From: Chloracidobacterium sp.
GTDB lineage: Bacteria > Acidobacteriota > Blastocatellia > Pyrinomonadales > Pyrinomonadaceae
Reading direction: 5' to 3'
DNA: 64,000 nucleotides
Assembly: GCA_016706275.1 (NCBI GenBank)
Contig: JADJJY010000003.1
Coordinates: 682,001 to 746,000 of the forward strand
Shown here: one piece after another, positions 53,036 through 61,806 of the stretch
Position numbering within the stretch: position 1 is the first letter of the stretch
Layout of the letters: every line of letters begins with the position of its first letter
The notes under the pieces: generated by a model
What the model saw: the letters and a program-made list of their open reading frames with translations, nothing else
Told to the model about the DNA's origin: nothing
The model's database searches: none
Translations under genes and position numbers: made by a program

Positions 53036-56000
53036 TTAATCAACTCCTACCAGTGCATCAACGCCTGCGATGATCTCGTCCGGATCGATCTGATCTTCTT
53101 GGATCAGCTCGACATCTAGACATAAAGACTGCAGCTCGCGGACGAGCACGTTGAACGATTCCGGTATGCCCGGCTCAAAGTTCGAAACGCCCTTAACGAT
53201 CGTTTCGTAGATCTTCGAGCGGCCGGCCACATCGTCGGATTTGCATGTAAGCAATTCCTGCAGGATATGAGCCGCACCGTAGGCTTCGAGTGCCCAGACC
53301 TCCATTTCGCCGAAACGCTGTCCGCCAAACTGAGCTTTACCGCCCAGAGGCTGCTGCGTGATCAGACTGTATGGCCCGATCGAACGTGCGTGGATCTTGT
53401 CATCGACCAGATGCGAGAGTTTCAACATATAGATGTATCCAACGCACACCTTTTGCTCAAACTGCTCACCCGTCATACCGTCATAGAGACGCGTTTTACC
53501 CGACGGACCGACCGAAGCCGGGATGCCGAGTTCGTCGTATTTCTCATTGGCCTGAGTAATGTAACCCTTGATCTCTTCTTCGCTCGCACCGTCAAAAACG
53601 GGGGTCGCAAAGTGGAGCCCGAGCACGCGGGCGGCCCATCCGAGATGTGTCTCGAGGATCTGACCGACGTTCATACGCGACGGCACACCGAGCGGATTTA
53701 GCACGATCTCGACCGGCGTTCCGTCCGGCAGGTACGGCATATCTTCCTCAGGCAAGATGCGGGCGATAACACCCTTGTTACCGTGGCGTCCGGCCATTTT
53801 GTCACCGACCGAAAGCTTACGCTTCATTGCGACAAAGACCTTGACCATTTTGATCACGCCCGGCGGCAATTCGTCGCCCTGCTTGAGCTTGGTGATCTTT
53901 TCGTCGTAGATATCACGCAAGATGTTGATCTGGCGTTCGGTACGCTGTTCGTATTCTTTTATCTCAGCTATGACATCGATATTGCCTGAGGCAACGTCAG
54001 CCTTTCTCAAAAGCCTAGGATCGACTCCTTGCAGCTTTTCACGATTGAGCGTCTCGCCTTTTTTGAGGATGACTTCTTTGTCTTCGACAAGATCTTTGTT
54101 CAGTTTGCGGCCGTCAAAGAGTTCGTAGATACGCTCGTTACGCTGCTCCTCGAGAATACGAATTTCGTCCTCGAGATCGCGATGGAAATCTTCCTCTTCC
54201 ATTCCCTCGATGTCGAGTGAACGCTCGTCCTTGTCCTGCCCTTTACGGGTAAAGATCTGAACGTCGACGACCGTGCCGTCGATGCCCGGAGGGCATGTCA
54301 GCGATGCATCTTTTACGTCGCCGGCCTTTTCACCAAAGATGGCACGGAGAAGTTTTTCCTCTGCGGTAAGCTGCGTTTCACCCTTTGGCGTAACCTTTCC
54401 GACCAAAACCGAACCAGGTTTGACCTGAGCACCGATGCGGATAATGCCGCTCTCGTCGAGATCGCGGAGCATGTTCTCGCCGATATTCGGGATATCACGC
54501 GTGATCTCTTCGGGGCCGAGCTTTGTATCGCGGGCCTCGATCTCGAGTTCCTCGATATGGATCGACGTGTAATAGTCGTCCTTGACCAGCTTCTCGGAAA
54601 CCAAAATAGCATCCTCAAAGTTGTAACCGCGCCAAGGCATAAATGACACGAGCACGTTGCGGCCGAGGGCGAGTTCGCCGCGATCCGTACACGGGCCGTC
54701 GGCAATCACCTGGCCTTTTTTGACGCGTTCGCCGACCTCAACGATCGGACGCTGGTTGATACAAGTGTTCTGGTTAGACCGCTTAAATTTAACGAGCGAA
54801 TAAATATCTGCCGTCACCTCACGCGAGATCGTGCCGTCGACCTGATGGTCAGCTTTGACAATGATGCGTTCGCTATCGACAAAATCGACAACGCCGTCGC
54901 GGCGTGCGATAACAACCGCACCCGAATCGCGGGCGGCGATCTTTTCCATACCGGTTCCGACATACGGCGACTCGGCACATAGCAGCGGCACGGACTGACG
55001 TTGCATGTTAGATCCCATGAGAGCACGGTTGGCGTCATCGTTCTCGAGGAAAGGAATAAGCGATGCTGCGACCGAAACTAACTGTTTCGGTGACACGTCC
55101 ATGTACTGCGTCTCGGCACGGTCGGCGGTGATAAATTCGCCCTTTTGCCGTGCAGCGTTACGCTCATTGACGATGTTGCCCTTGGCATCAAGCTCAATAT
55201 TTGCCTGGCCGATTATGTAGCGATCCTCTTCCCAAGCGGTCAGATAAAATGGCCACGGCTCAACGTCAGCCTGTTTACCGTCCTTGATCTTTTTATTAGC
55301 TGCCTCGACATCCTCAAGCGGGACGTGCTCGCCGGGCTTAAATTTGGTATCGCCGCCGTTCAAAACGCGAACGTATTCGATAACGCGGCCGTCCTCGACC
55401 TTTCGGTAGGGCGACTCGATAAAGCCGTACTCATTGATGCGTGCAAAACACGACAGCGATGAGATCAGGCCGATGTTCGGGCCCTCAGGCGTTTCGATCG
55501 GGCAGATGCGGCCATAGTGCGTCGGGTGAACGTCGCGAACCTCAAAGCCCGCACGTTCACGCGAAAGACCACCTGGCCCCAACGCCGACAGGCGGCGTTT
55601 GTGCGTAATTTCCGACAGCGGATTGGTTTGATCCATGAACTGCGAAAGCTGCGACGAGCCAAAGAATTCGCGGACCGCAGCCGTCACCGGCTTGGCGTTG
55701 ACCAGATCACGCGGCATCGTGGTGAACATATCCTGTTGGATGGACATCTTCTCCTTGATCGCGCGTTCCATACGCTCTAAACCGATGCGAAATTGATTTT
55801 CGAGAAGTTCACCGACCGCGCGGACGCGCCGGTTGCCCAAATGATCGATATCGTCCTGGCCGTAATTTTCGCTGTCGCGTTTCATACGAAGGAGGTAATT
55901 GACGACCTCGATAAAATCGGTCGGTGCGAGCAGCGGATCTTTGATACGGTCAAAATCCGGACGGCCCATTTTGATGTTAAATTTCAGACGCCCGACGCGT

Positions 56001-57484
56001 GACAGATCAAAACGACGCGTGTCAAAAAACATGCCTTCGAGCAAGCGGTAAGCTGTCGGAACGGTCGGAGGATCGCCCGGACGCATCTTGCGATAGATCT
56101 CAAGCAGGGCGTCGACCGGCTTACCGATCGGATCCTTTCTGAGGGTCGCAGCGATGATCTCGCCGATTACGTCACGTTTCGGGAAAAACACCTTAACGCT
56201 CGAAATGCCTTCTTCCACGATCTGCTGTATCTTGCCAGCCGGGATCTCGGTATTCGATTCGACGACGACCTCACCTGTCTCGGTGTTGACCACGTCTTCG
56301 AGAGCAAATGCTCCCTCAAGATCGGCGATTGCGACGGCAACCGACCCAACGCCCATGCGGCGGAGGTCAGCGATCGCGCTCTTGGTGATCTTTTTGCCCT
56401 TCCGGGTGACATCTTCTTTCTTATCCTTAATGTCGTCTTCGGCACGCATACCAACGAGGTGCGTGTCACCGCTCTCTTTCACACTGATCGAAAGCTTGCC
56501 CTTTTCGATGACGATCTCATCCGTTACATAGAAAAGCTCTAGGATGTTCGAATCAGGATACTCAGCATTCTTGACGACCTCTTCGAGGATCTGATCCGAG
56601 ACGGTCTTCATATCGATCTGCGGATTTAACCACAGGCCGAGTGCACGAAGAAATACGGTCGCGATGATCTTTCGTTTGCCGAGACGCGCGTGCAGGATGC
56701 CCTTTTGGTCGTATTCAAATTCGACCCACGAACCGCGGTACGGGATGATCTTTGCGAGATAATCGTCACGCTCACCCTTAAAGAAAACACCGGGCGAACG
56801 GTGAAGCTGCGATACGATAACCCGCTCGGTACCATTAATAATAAATGTACCGTTGTCGGTCATCAGCGGGATCTCGCCAAAGAAAACATCCTCTTCTTTA
56901 ATGTCGCGGATCGTCGAGACATTTGTCTCTGGATCTTTGTCATAAACGGTCAGACGGATCTTGACCTTGAGCGGGACGCTGTACGACATGCCGCGTTCTT
57001 GGCATTCCTGCTGATCGTGCTTGTGTTTGAGGCCGACCGGTTCGCCGCAGTTGTTGCAGAGATTTGGGCGGACGGCGTTGAACGTGCCGCAATTTTTACA
57101 AAGCACTTCGGCGGGGTTAAACGGGTCAACCTTGATCTTGGCCGAACAATTCTTACAGTTTGCACGTAAGTGCTCGAGGCCCTCGAGGTTGCCGCATTTA
57201 CACTGCCAGTTACCAATCTGATACTCGACATACTCGAGCGTCGCCGTCTCGCGAAAATCCGACACCGGAAAGATCGACGAGAACACCGACTGCAAACCGA
57301 TGTAGTCGCGCTCCTCAGGGATCAGATCCATTTGCAGAAACCGGTTATAGGATTCGCGTTGAACCTCGATCAGATTTGGGATCTGTGCTGACGTATAGAT
57401 CTTAGAAAAATCCACTCGCACCGGCGACTGGCTTGTGCGTCGTCCGAGTCCGTTCGAGTTATTTTGTAGAGGATTGTTGATCAT
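53036..57484 (-). CDS. rpoB: RNA polymerase beta subunit, with a Cys-rich insertion
   Basis: 1482 residues from the ATG at 57484 (MINNPLQNNSNG); the frame also opens at 57610 via a TTG, but the conserved part starts after residue 20. The rifampicin region is intact and sensitive-type (SQLSQFMDQTNPLSEIT, then HKRRLSALGPGG). It carries an extra segment of about 65 residues (57011-57214) before the conserved ECQERGMSYS, with eight Cys as four CxC/CxxC pairs: C95/C97, C110/C113, C129/C132 and C143/C146 (numbered from 57484), probably binding two zinc ions. Length excess over the E. coli protein fits this insertion plus other loops. No clear Shine-Dalgarno precedes 57484. Confidence 0.97.
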   Translation of the reverse strand: MINNPLQNNSNGLGRRTSQSPVRVDFSKIYTSAQIPNLIEVQRESYNRFLQMDLIPEERDYIGLQSVFSSIFPVSDFRETATLEYVEYQIGNWQCKCGNLEGLEHLRANCKNCSAKIKVDPFNPAEVLCKNCGTFNAVRPNLCNNCGEPVGLKHKHDQQECQERGMSYSVPLKVKIRLTVYDKDPETNVSTIRDIKEEDVFFGEIPLMTDNGTFIINGTERVIVSQLHRSPGVFFKGERDDYLAKIIPYRGSWVEFEYDQKGILHARLGKRKIIATVFLRALGLWLNPQIDMKTVSDQILEEVVKNAEYPDSNILELFYVTDEIVIEKGKLSISVKESGDTHLVGMRAEDDIKDKKEDVTRKGKKITKSAIADLRRMGVGSVAVAIADLEGAFALEDVVNTETGEVVVESNTEIPAGKIQQIVEEGISSVKVFFPKRDVIGEIIAATLRKDPIGKPVDALLEIYRKMRPGDPPTVPTAYRLLEGMFFDTRRFDLSRVGRLKFNIKMGRPDFDRIKDPLLAPTDFIEVVNYLLRMKRDSENYGQDDIDHLGNRRVRAVGELLENQFRIGLERMERAIKEKMSIQQDMFTTMPRDLVNAKPVTAAVREFFGSSQLSQFMDQTNPLSEITHKRRLSALGPGGLSRERAGFEVRDVHPTHYGRICPIETPEGPNIGLISSLSCFARINEYGFIESPYRKVEDGRVIEYVRVLNGGDTKFKPGEHVPLEDVEAANKKIKDGKQADVEPWPFYLTAWEEDRYIIGQANIELDAKGNIVNERNAARQKGEFITADRAETQYMDVSPKQLVSVAASLIPFLENDDANRALMGSNMQRQSVPLLCAESPYVGTGMEKIAARDSGAVVIARRDGVVDFVDSERIIVKADHQVDGTISREVTADIYSLVKFKRSNQNTCINQRPIVEVGERVKKGQVIADGPCTDRGELALGRNVLVSFMPWRGYNFEDAILVSEKLVKDDYYTSIHIEELEIEARDTKLGPEEITRDIPNIGENMLRDLDESGIIRIGAQVKPGSVLVGKVTPKGETQLTAEEKLLRAIFGEKAGDVKDASLTCPPGIDGTVVDVQIFTRKGQDKDERSLDIEGMEEEDFHRDLEDEIRILEEQRNERIYELFDGRKLNKDLVEDKEVILKKGETLNREKLQGVDPRLLRKADVASGNIDVIAEIKEYEQRTERQINILRDIYDEKITKLKQGDELPPGVIKMVKVFVAMKRKLSVGDKMAGRHGNKGVIARILPEEDMPYLPDGTPVEIVLNPLGVPSRMNVGQILETHLGWAARVLGLHFATPVFDGASEEEIKGYITQANEKYDELGIPASVGPSGKTRLYDGMTGEQFEQKVCVGYIYMLKLSHLVDDKIHARSIGPYSLITQQPLGGKAQFGGQRFGEMEVWALEAYGAAHILQELLTCKSDDVAGRSKIYETIVKGVSNFEPGIPESFNVLVRELQSLCLDVELIQEDQIDPDEIIAGVDALVGVD

Positions 57485-57845
57485 ATATATTAATAGCGGG
57501 CTGAAAAAAAACCTGTTGATTTTCGCGGGCTTTGCTGATACGATTCCCGTAACAAAAAGGCTCCTGCAAAAATCTCTGCGAATAAAGACAGCAAACGCGG
57601 TCGAGGGCAAAGTTTACCCAGACCGCTTTTTAAGCAGTAATAGCTGCTATCTTGATTTTCCGAGCGTGCCGAAAAGAGACACCCACTCTCCACTTTTGCG
57701 GGCCGCAGAGCCTCGCGTCTAAAACAAACGAAAACAATAAAAGCGTTTCCGATCCAACCGGTCATCGCGTCCTGATAAATAGATAGAGCGCGAACCAGTT
57801 AGTTTAACAATAAAATTTTACGGCCGCAAGGCCGCGTGACAGTTG
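57485..57845. other. rplL-rpoB spacer, 5' part
   Basis: No gene supported. An AT-rich stretch precedes rpoB. A short dyad CGGCC-gcaa-GGCCG is at about 57822-57835. Open frames here have no family resemblance. It may hold a promoter or the RNA processing site common before rpoB; no motif is clear enough to place. Confidence 0.4.
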
Positions 57846-57919
57846 TTAACGCAGAGGCCGCTGAGTTCGCAGATAAAAATAATTCTTCAACTCTGCGTTC
57901 CCGGCGTACTCTGCGTTAA
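57846..57919. repeat. Iterated-word inverted repeat (cgcagag word) after rplL
   Basis: The left arm 57846-57873 (TTAACGCAGAGGCCGCTGAG...) and right arm 57892-57919 (...CTCTGCGTTAA) share CGCAGAG words and are near-complementary over 28 bases, with a loop of 18 bases. It lies 11 bases past the rplL stop, so it may attenuate or process the transcript between L12 and RNA polymerase genes. Confidence 0.75.
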
Positions 57920-57930
57920 AACTGCTCTTA

Positions 57931-58326
57931 CTATTTGAGCTCGACGGTTGCGCCAGCTTCGGTCAGCTTAGCCTTGATCTCATCGGCTTCGCCCTGTGAG
58001 ACACCTTCTTTGAGCGTCTTAGGTGCGGCATCGACCAGATCCTTGGCTTCTTTGAGGCCAAGACCGGCAACTACTTCGCGGACGACCTTAATGACAGCGA
58101 TCTTGTTGCCGCCGGCCGACTGCAGAACTACGTCAAACGAATCCTTAGCTTCGGCTGCAGGAGCAGCGTCTCCGCCACCTGCACCGGCACCAGCAGCCAT
58201 CATCATAGGGGCCGCTGCGGCCGCCGAAACGCCGAATACTTCTTCGAGTTCCTTGACCAATTCAGACGCTTCGAGAAGCGACATACCTTTCAAATACTCA
58301 ACTACATCTTCTTTTTTAATAGCCAT
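57931..58326 (-). CDS. rplL: Ribosomal protein L7/L12
   Basis: 131 residues, the ribosome stalk protein. N-terminal dimerisation domain EDVVEYLKGMSLLEASELVK, an Ala/Gly/Met-rich hinge (about 34-60, AAAAAPMMMAAGAGAGGGD), and the C-terminal factor-binding domain (from about 62: DSFDVVLQSAGGNKIAVIK, GLGLKEAKDLVDAAPK). It follows rplJ after an unusually long 274-base spacer. Confidence 0.99.
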   Translation of the reverse strand: MAIKKEDVVEYLKGMSLLEASELVKELEEVFGVSAAAAAPMMMAAGAGAGGGDAAPAAEAKDSFDVVLQSAGGNKIAVIKVVREVVAGLGLKEAKDLVDAAPKTLKEGVSQGEADEIKAKLTEAGATVELK

Positions 58327-58600
58327 GACTTTTTATCTATCTCCTATTTAGGGTTCTGTTAATAACTTGCCCGTCGTTCTCTATGAACCACGAACGGTTG
58401 TTTTTGCCGCTAGAACCCAGGGACTCGTTAGTGGAGGGTTGCATCACCTCGCCTTACTTGTCCGAAGCCTGTGACCTGACAAATCACCCGGCCCGTTTTC
58501 CTTGGTACGGCTCACGGACGTTTTCTGTCCGCAATTCCAAATTTGAAATCTGAAATTTCAAATTCGATCTCAATTGAGATCCATAGATCTCAAAACTTGG
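58327..58600 (-). promoter_or_regulatory. rplJ-rplL spacer with several potential RNA stems
   Basis: 274 non-coding bases. A long-range stem GGGTTCT (58351-58357)/AGAACCC (58412-58418) encloses smaller stems (CGTTC/GAACG). Elsewhere the dyad CGGAC-gttttct-GTCCG (about 58515-58532) is present. The rplJ-proximal end carries an inverted repeat (58540-58564) and GATCTCAATTGAGATC. Because rplA and rplJ are only 19 bases apart, an L10-type leader cannot sit upstream of rplJ; this spacer may instead set the L10:L12 ratio. That is inference. Confidence 0.45.
58540..58564. repeat. Inverted repeat with gaaat words
   Basis: AATTTGAAAT (58540-58549) and ATTTCAAATT (58555-58564), a perfect 10-bp dyad with 5-base loop, followed by the palindrome GATCTCAATTGAGATC (58566-58581). 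Same style as the other intergenic iterated repeats. Confidence 0.7.
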
Positions 58601-59326
58601 TTATTCGGCCTTTTCCTCAGCTTCTGCTTCGGGAGCTTCTTCTACAATTTCTTCTGCCGGAGCTTCGTCTGTAGCCGCTTCGACTGTTTCTTCAACCGCA
58701 GCCTCGACTGCCGGTGCTTCGGTTACTTCCGCTTCCGCAGGAGCAGCCTCTTCGACCGCAGGTGCAACCGCCGGAGCAGCTTCGACAGCGGGCGTTCCCG
58801 CTGCACGGCCTTCTTGCTTACCGATCTGATCGATCACAACTGCCAGATCACGCGGCACGGCATTAATGACCGTGACGATGCGTTGTGCCTGACTGTTGAG
58901 AACAAACAACAACTTGGAAATAAGCTCTTCTTTGCTCGGCAGATTTGCGATCGTCGTTAGCTGTGTAAGGTCTACCAGCTTGCCATCGACGACACCCGTT
59001 TTAAAGGTGTAAATGTCGGCGTTGTCTTTCATGAACTTCGAAATTGCTTTCGAAAGAACAACCGGATCATTTTCTGTCCACGCGATCGCGGTCACGCCTT
59101 TGAAGTGCTCGCTTGCATCTTCAAACTGCGTTCCCTTGACGGCGATACGGGCTAGAGTGTTTTTTACAACTTCGTATTTCGCACCGGCTTCACGCAGAGA
59201 GTTGCGAAATTCCTGGTCTTTTTGGACCGTCACTCCCGAAAAGCTGACGACCATAGCGGACGTTGAATTTTGCAGCGATTCGGTGAGGGCGGTCAGATCT
59301 TGTGCTTTTGTTTCTCTTGATTTCAT
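58601..59326 (-). CDS. rplJ: Ribosomal protein L10 with extended acidic tail
   Basis: 241 residues. The usual L10 body (1-175: TALTESLQNSTSAMVVSFSG, KNTLARIAVKGT, NLPSKEELISKLLFVLNSQA) is followed by a tail of about 65 residues rich in Ala, Glu, Pro and Val (VEAAPAVAPAVEEAAPAEAE to EAEAEEKAE). L10 anchors the L12 dimers on the ribosome via its C-terminal helix. The extension is not normal for the family (about 165-180 residues). It follows rplA by 19 bases. Confidence 0.96.
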   Translation of the reverse strand: MKSRETKAQDLTALTESLQNSTSAMVVSFSGVTVQKDQEFRNSLREAGAKYEVVKNTLARIAVKGTQFEDASEHFKGVTAIAWTENDPVVLSKAISKFMKDNADIYTFKTGVVDGKLVDLTQLTTIANLPSKEELISKLLFVLNSQAQRIVTVINAVPRDLAVVIDQIGKQEGRAAGTPAVEAAPAVAPAVEEAAPAEAEVTEAPAVEAAVEETVEAATDEAPAEEIVEEAPEAEAEEKAE

Positions 59327-59345
59327 TTCTTTACTCGCTCCTCAC

Positions 59346-60038
59346 TTATGCGTACGCAAGCTCATCGAGCAATACGCCCGGGCTCATCGTTGCGGCTAAG
59401 TTGATTTTCTTTAGATAACGGCCTTTCGCGGTGGTCGGCTTTGCCTTCATCACGGCAGTGATCAGAACCTTGGTGTTCTCGGCCAATTTAGCATCGTCAA
59501 ACGACACTTTGCCGACCGGCGAGTGAATAACGCCCGTTTTATCGACACGATATTCGACCTTTCCGGCCTTGGTCTCTTCGATGGCGGTTTTAACGTCCAT
59601 CGTGACGGTTCCTGTTTTTGGATTTGGCATCAGGCCTCGAGGACCGAGGACCTTACCCAATTGTCCGACCTTGCCCATCATATCGGGCGTCGCAATGAGT
59701 GCGTCGAAGTCGAGCCAGCCGCCTTTGATCTTTTCGACGAGCTCATCGCCGCCCGCTAGATCCGCACCGGCTGCTTCGGCCTCTTTGATCTTGTCGCCCT
59801 GTGCGATGACAACAACCTTTTTGGCGTCACCACCAAGTCCGTGTGGCAATACGATGGTTCCGCGGACGAGCTGATCTGCTTTACGCGGATCGACGCCCAG
59901 CCACATCGTCAGTTCGACGGTTTCGTCAAACTTTGCAAATGCGACCTCTTTTAATTTAGAGACCGCTTCTTCAAGTGTGTGCTTCTTGTGCGGTTCGATC
60001 TTTTCCAGAGCCGCCAAGTATTTCTTTCCTCTTTTCAT
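59346..60038 (-). CDS. rplA: Ribosomal protein L1
   Basis: 230 residues, the L1-stalk protein that binds 23S rRNA and moves deacylated tRNA. Family sequence throughout: KYLAALEKIEPHKKHTLEEA, FDETVELTMWLGVDPRKADQ, RGTIVLPHGLGG, GPRGLMPNPKTGTVTMDV, and the end TMSPGVLLDELAYA. It may autoregulate the L11-L1 message, as in other bacteria, but no site was identified. GGAGG lies upstream of the ATG. Confidence 0.99.
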   Translation of the reverse strand: MKRGKKYLAALEKIEPHKKHTLEEAVSKLKEVAFAKFDETVELTMWLGVDPRKADQLVRGTIVLPHGLGGDAKKVVVIAQGDKIKEAEAAGADLAGGDELVEKIKGGWLDFDALIATPDMMGKVGQLGKVLGPRGLMPNPKTGTVTMDVKTAIEETKAGKVEYRVDKTGVIHSPVGKVSFDDAKLAENTKVLITAVMKAKPTTAKGRYLKKINLAATMSPGVLLDELAYA

Positions 60039-60117
60039 TTTACCTCCAGGTGTTAACGAACGCGTTAGCGTTCTCCCTTTTGAGACACACAGGACTTATA
60101 TGTCCTATATGACCAAT

Positions 60118-60543
60118 TTATTCAATGGTTAAGCCCATCGACTTAGCCGTTCCCTCGATCGTCCGCATCGCGGCAGCGAGGTCGGTCGTGTTGAGATCGA
60201 CCATTTTCTTTTTGGCGATCTCTTCGATCTGCGAGCGTTTGATACTGCCGACCTTTTCACGATTAGCTTTGCCCGAACCTTTGGCGATACCCGAAGCCTT
60301 TCTCAAAAGGTCGGCCGCCGGCGGCGTTTTCGTTTCAAATGTGAACGAGCGATCCGCATAAACAGTGATAACGACCGGGATCTTCATATCCGGATCGTCG
60401 TTTTGCGTTTTAGCGTTAAACGCCTTGCAAAACTCCATGATATTAACGCCGTGCTGTCCCAATGCTGGGCCGATCGGCGGTGCCGGATTAGCCTTACCGG
60501 CAGGGATCTGTAACTTAATGTAGCCTTCTATCTTCTTTGCCAT
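60118..60543 (-). CDS. rplK: Ribosomal protein L11
   Basis: 141 residues, a component of the GTPase-associated centre; binds 23S rRNA and L10/L12. Family signature KLQIPAGKANPAPPIGPALG and the C-terminal rRNA-binding domain (TADL..., RSQIEEIAKKKMVDLNTTDL, AAMRTIEGTAKSMGL). Expected length. It lies between nusG and rplA in the standard order. Confidence 0.99.
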   Translation of the reverse strand: MAKKIEGYIKLQIPAGKANPAPPIGPALGQHGVNIMEFCKAFNAKTQNDDPDMKIPVVITVYADRSFTFETKTPPAADLLRKASGIAKGSGKANREKVGSIKRSQIEEIAKKKMVDLNTTDLAAAMRTIEGTAKSMGLTIE

Positions 60544-60589
60544 AACTGTTTTCGATTAACGATCCCGCTTACGCTGGGAATGTCCTCAT

Positions 60590-61150
60590 TTATTCTTCTT
60601 CTGCAAACGTAACTTTTTCTACTTCTAAAAACGTCAGCTCGTACGGTGTCGAGCGGCCAAAAATGGTGATCGAAACCTTGAGCGTCGATTTGTCTTCGTT
60701 GACCTCTTCGACCTTGCCGGTAAAGCTCGCGAACGGTCCCGACTTGATCCTGACGACCTCGCCGACCGTATAGGTAAACTTTGGTTTTGGCTTTTCGGTC
60801 GCAACCTCGATATTGTGGACGATTTGATCGACCTCAGCCTGTGACAGCGGAGTCGGCATCTTACCGCCCAAGAAACCCGTTACCTTTGGCGTCGATTTGA
60901 TCGCGTGAAAAACATTGTCAGGCGGCTTTCCGGTATCGCCGCACTCGATCTCGACAAGCACGTAACCGGGATAAAACATCCGCTCAGAAACGTACTCTTT
61001 GTTGCCGCGCATCTCGACGACCTTTTCTTTCGGGAGCAAAACGCCGGTTATCTGTTCGGCCAGCTCCATGTCGCGAATGCGCGCATTCAGGCTCTCGACA
61101 ACCTTGTTCTCGTGACCCGAATATGTGTGGATAAAATACCACTGCTTCAT
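60590..61150 (-). CDS. nusG: Transcription antiterminator NusG
   Basis: 186 residues from the ATG at 61150 (MKQWYFIHTYSGHENKV), preceded by AAGGA; an in-frame TTG at 61156 is less likely. NGN domain (1-115) with MFYPGYVLVEIE, and the KOW domain at the C-terminus (YTVGEVVRIKSGPFASFTGK). Binds RNA polymerase and couples it to Rho or to ribosomes. It follows secE in the conserved order. Confidence 0.98.
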   Translation of the reverse strand: MKQWYFIHTYSGHENKVVESLNARIRDMELAEQITGVLLPKEKVVEMRGNKEYVSERMFYPGYVLVEIECGDTGKPPDNVFHAIKSTPKVTGFLGGKMPTPLSQAEVDQIVHNIEVATEKPKPKFTYTVGEVVRIKSGPFASFTGKVEEVNEDKSTLKVSITIFGRSTPYELTFLEVEKVTFAEEE

Positions 61151-61164
61151 GTTCAAATATCCTT

Positions 61165-61407
61165 CTAGGCTCCGGCGATCTTATTGACCACCCAAGTTAA
61201 GCCCTGCAAAATGTACACCCATCCCTGATCGACCAGAAACAAGTATGCCGCGAAAAAGAGAACGCTGATGATCACAATGATCGTCGTATTCTTAACATCG
61301 TTCGACGACGGAAATGATGTTTTGTCGAGTTCGCTGCGGGTCTTTTTTACAAACTCGCCGATTCCCTCTTTATGTTTACCCTCAACGGGTGTGACCATCT
61401 CTGACAC
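61165..61407 (-). CDS. secE: Preprotein translocase subunit SecE
   Basis: 80 residues: a single-TM SecE with the amphipathic helix motif FVKKTRSELDKTSFPSSNDVKN and TM segment TIIVIISVLFFAAYLFLVDQ. The Sec core usually has a Trp-Pro pair where this has Phe-Pro. It stabilises SecY. Located between tRNA-Trp and nusG. Confidence 0.96.
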   Translation of the reverse strand: MSEMVTPVEGKHKEGIGEFVKKTRSELDKTSFPSSNDVKNTTIIVIISVLFFAAYLFLVDQGWVYILQGLTWVVNKIAGA

Positions 61408-61426
61408 TTCTTCTCTCCTATCTAAC

Positions 61427-61502
61427 TGGCAGGGGTACCAGGACTCGAACCCGGACCTAAGGTTTTGGAGACCTCCATGCTAACCATTGACACCATACCC
61501 CT
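61427..61502 (-). tRNA. tRNA-Trp (CCA)
   Basis: A complete cloverleaf on the minus strand, with encoded 3' CCA. Acceptor arm AGGGGTA/TACCCCT, anticodon stem GAGGT/ACCTT and loop CTCCAAA (anticodon CCA), T-arm CCGGGTTCGAGTCCTGG. It lies between rpmG and secE, as in many bacteria. Confidence 0.97.
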
Positions 61503-61522
61503 GAATATTAGTGCAAAGTTTA

Positions 61523-61580
61523 GAGTGGAAAGTGGAAAGTGGTAGAAAACTCTGCCACTTTCCACTATCAACTCTCCACT
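61523..61580. repeat. Iterated-word inverted repeat (gtggaaa word)
   Basis: GAGTGGAAAGTGGAAAGTGG (61523-61542) with right arm CCACTTTCCACTATCAACTC and CCACT (61555-61580), loop of 12 bases. The two halves are near-complementary. It lies between rpmG and tRNA-Trp. Confidence 0.75.
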
Positions 61581-61585
61581 ATCAA

Positions 61586-61738
61586 CTACTTGTTTTCTTT
61601 ATGCAGCTGATGGCAACGGCAGCGACGGCAAAACTTTTTAAGCTCAAGCCTGTTTGGCGTGTTCTTTTTATTCTTCGTCGTTACGTAATTGCGCTCTTTG
61701 CACTCGGTGCACTGCAAAATAATATTATCTCTTGGCAT
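61586..61738 (-). CDS. rpmG: Ribosomal protein L33
   Basis: 50 residues starting MPRDNIILQCTECKERNY. The zinc-type Cys pairs are CTEC (residues 10-13) and CRRC (about 37-40), so this is a Cys-containing L33. The C-terminus RCRCHQLHKENK is slightly diverged from the usual CPxCRKHTLHKE. It lies between tuf and tRNA-Trp, the standard position. Stop at 61586-61588. Confidence 0.96.
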   Translation of the reverse strand: MPRDNIILQCTECKERNYVTTKNKKNTPNRLELKKFCRRCRCHQLHKENK

Positions 61739-61750
61739 AATTCCCTCATT

Positions 61751-61806
61751 GGTCGGTGGTCAGTGGTCAGTTCTTAGTCGTTTCCGACCACTGCCCACTG
61801 CTAACC
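61751..61806. repeat. Iterated-word inverted repeat (ggtcagt word)
   Basis: GGTCGGTGGTCAGTGGTCAG (61751-61770) against CCGACCACTGCCCACTGC (from 61784), near-complementary and built of GGTCAGT words. It lies between tuf and rpmG, touching the tuf stop codon. Confidence 0.75.

Noticed and set aside
57490..57765. 91-codon frame upstream of rpoB
   Set aside because: It is the non-conserved 5' extension/neighbour frame of rpoB with no recognised sequence; rpoB homology starts after 57484.
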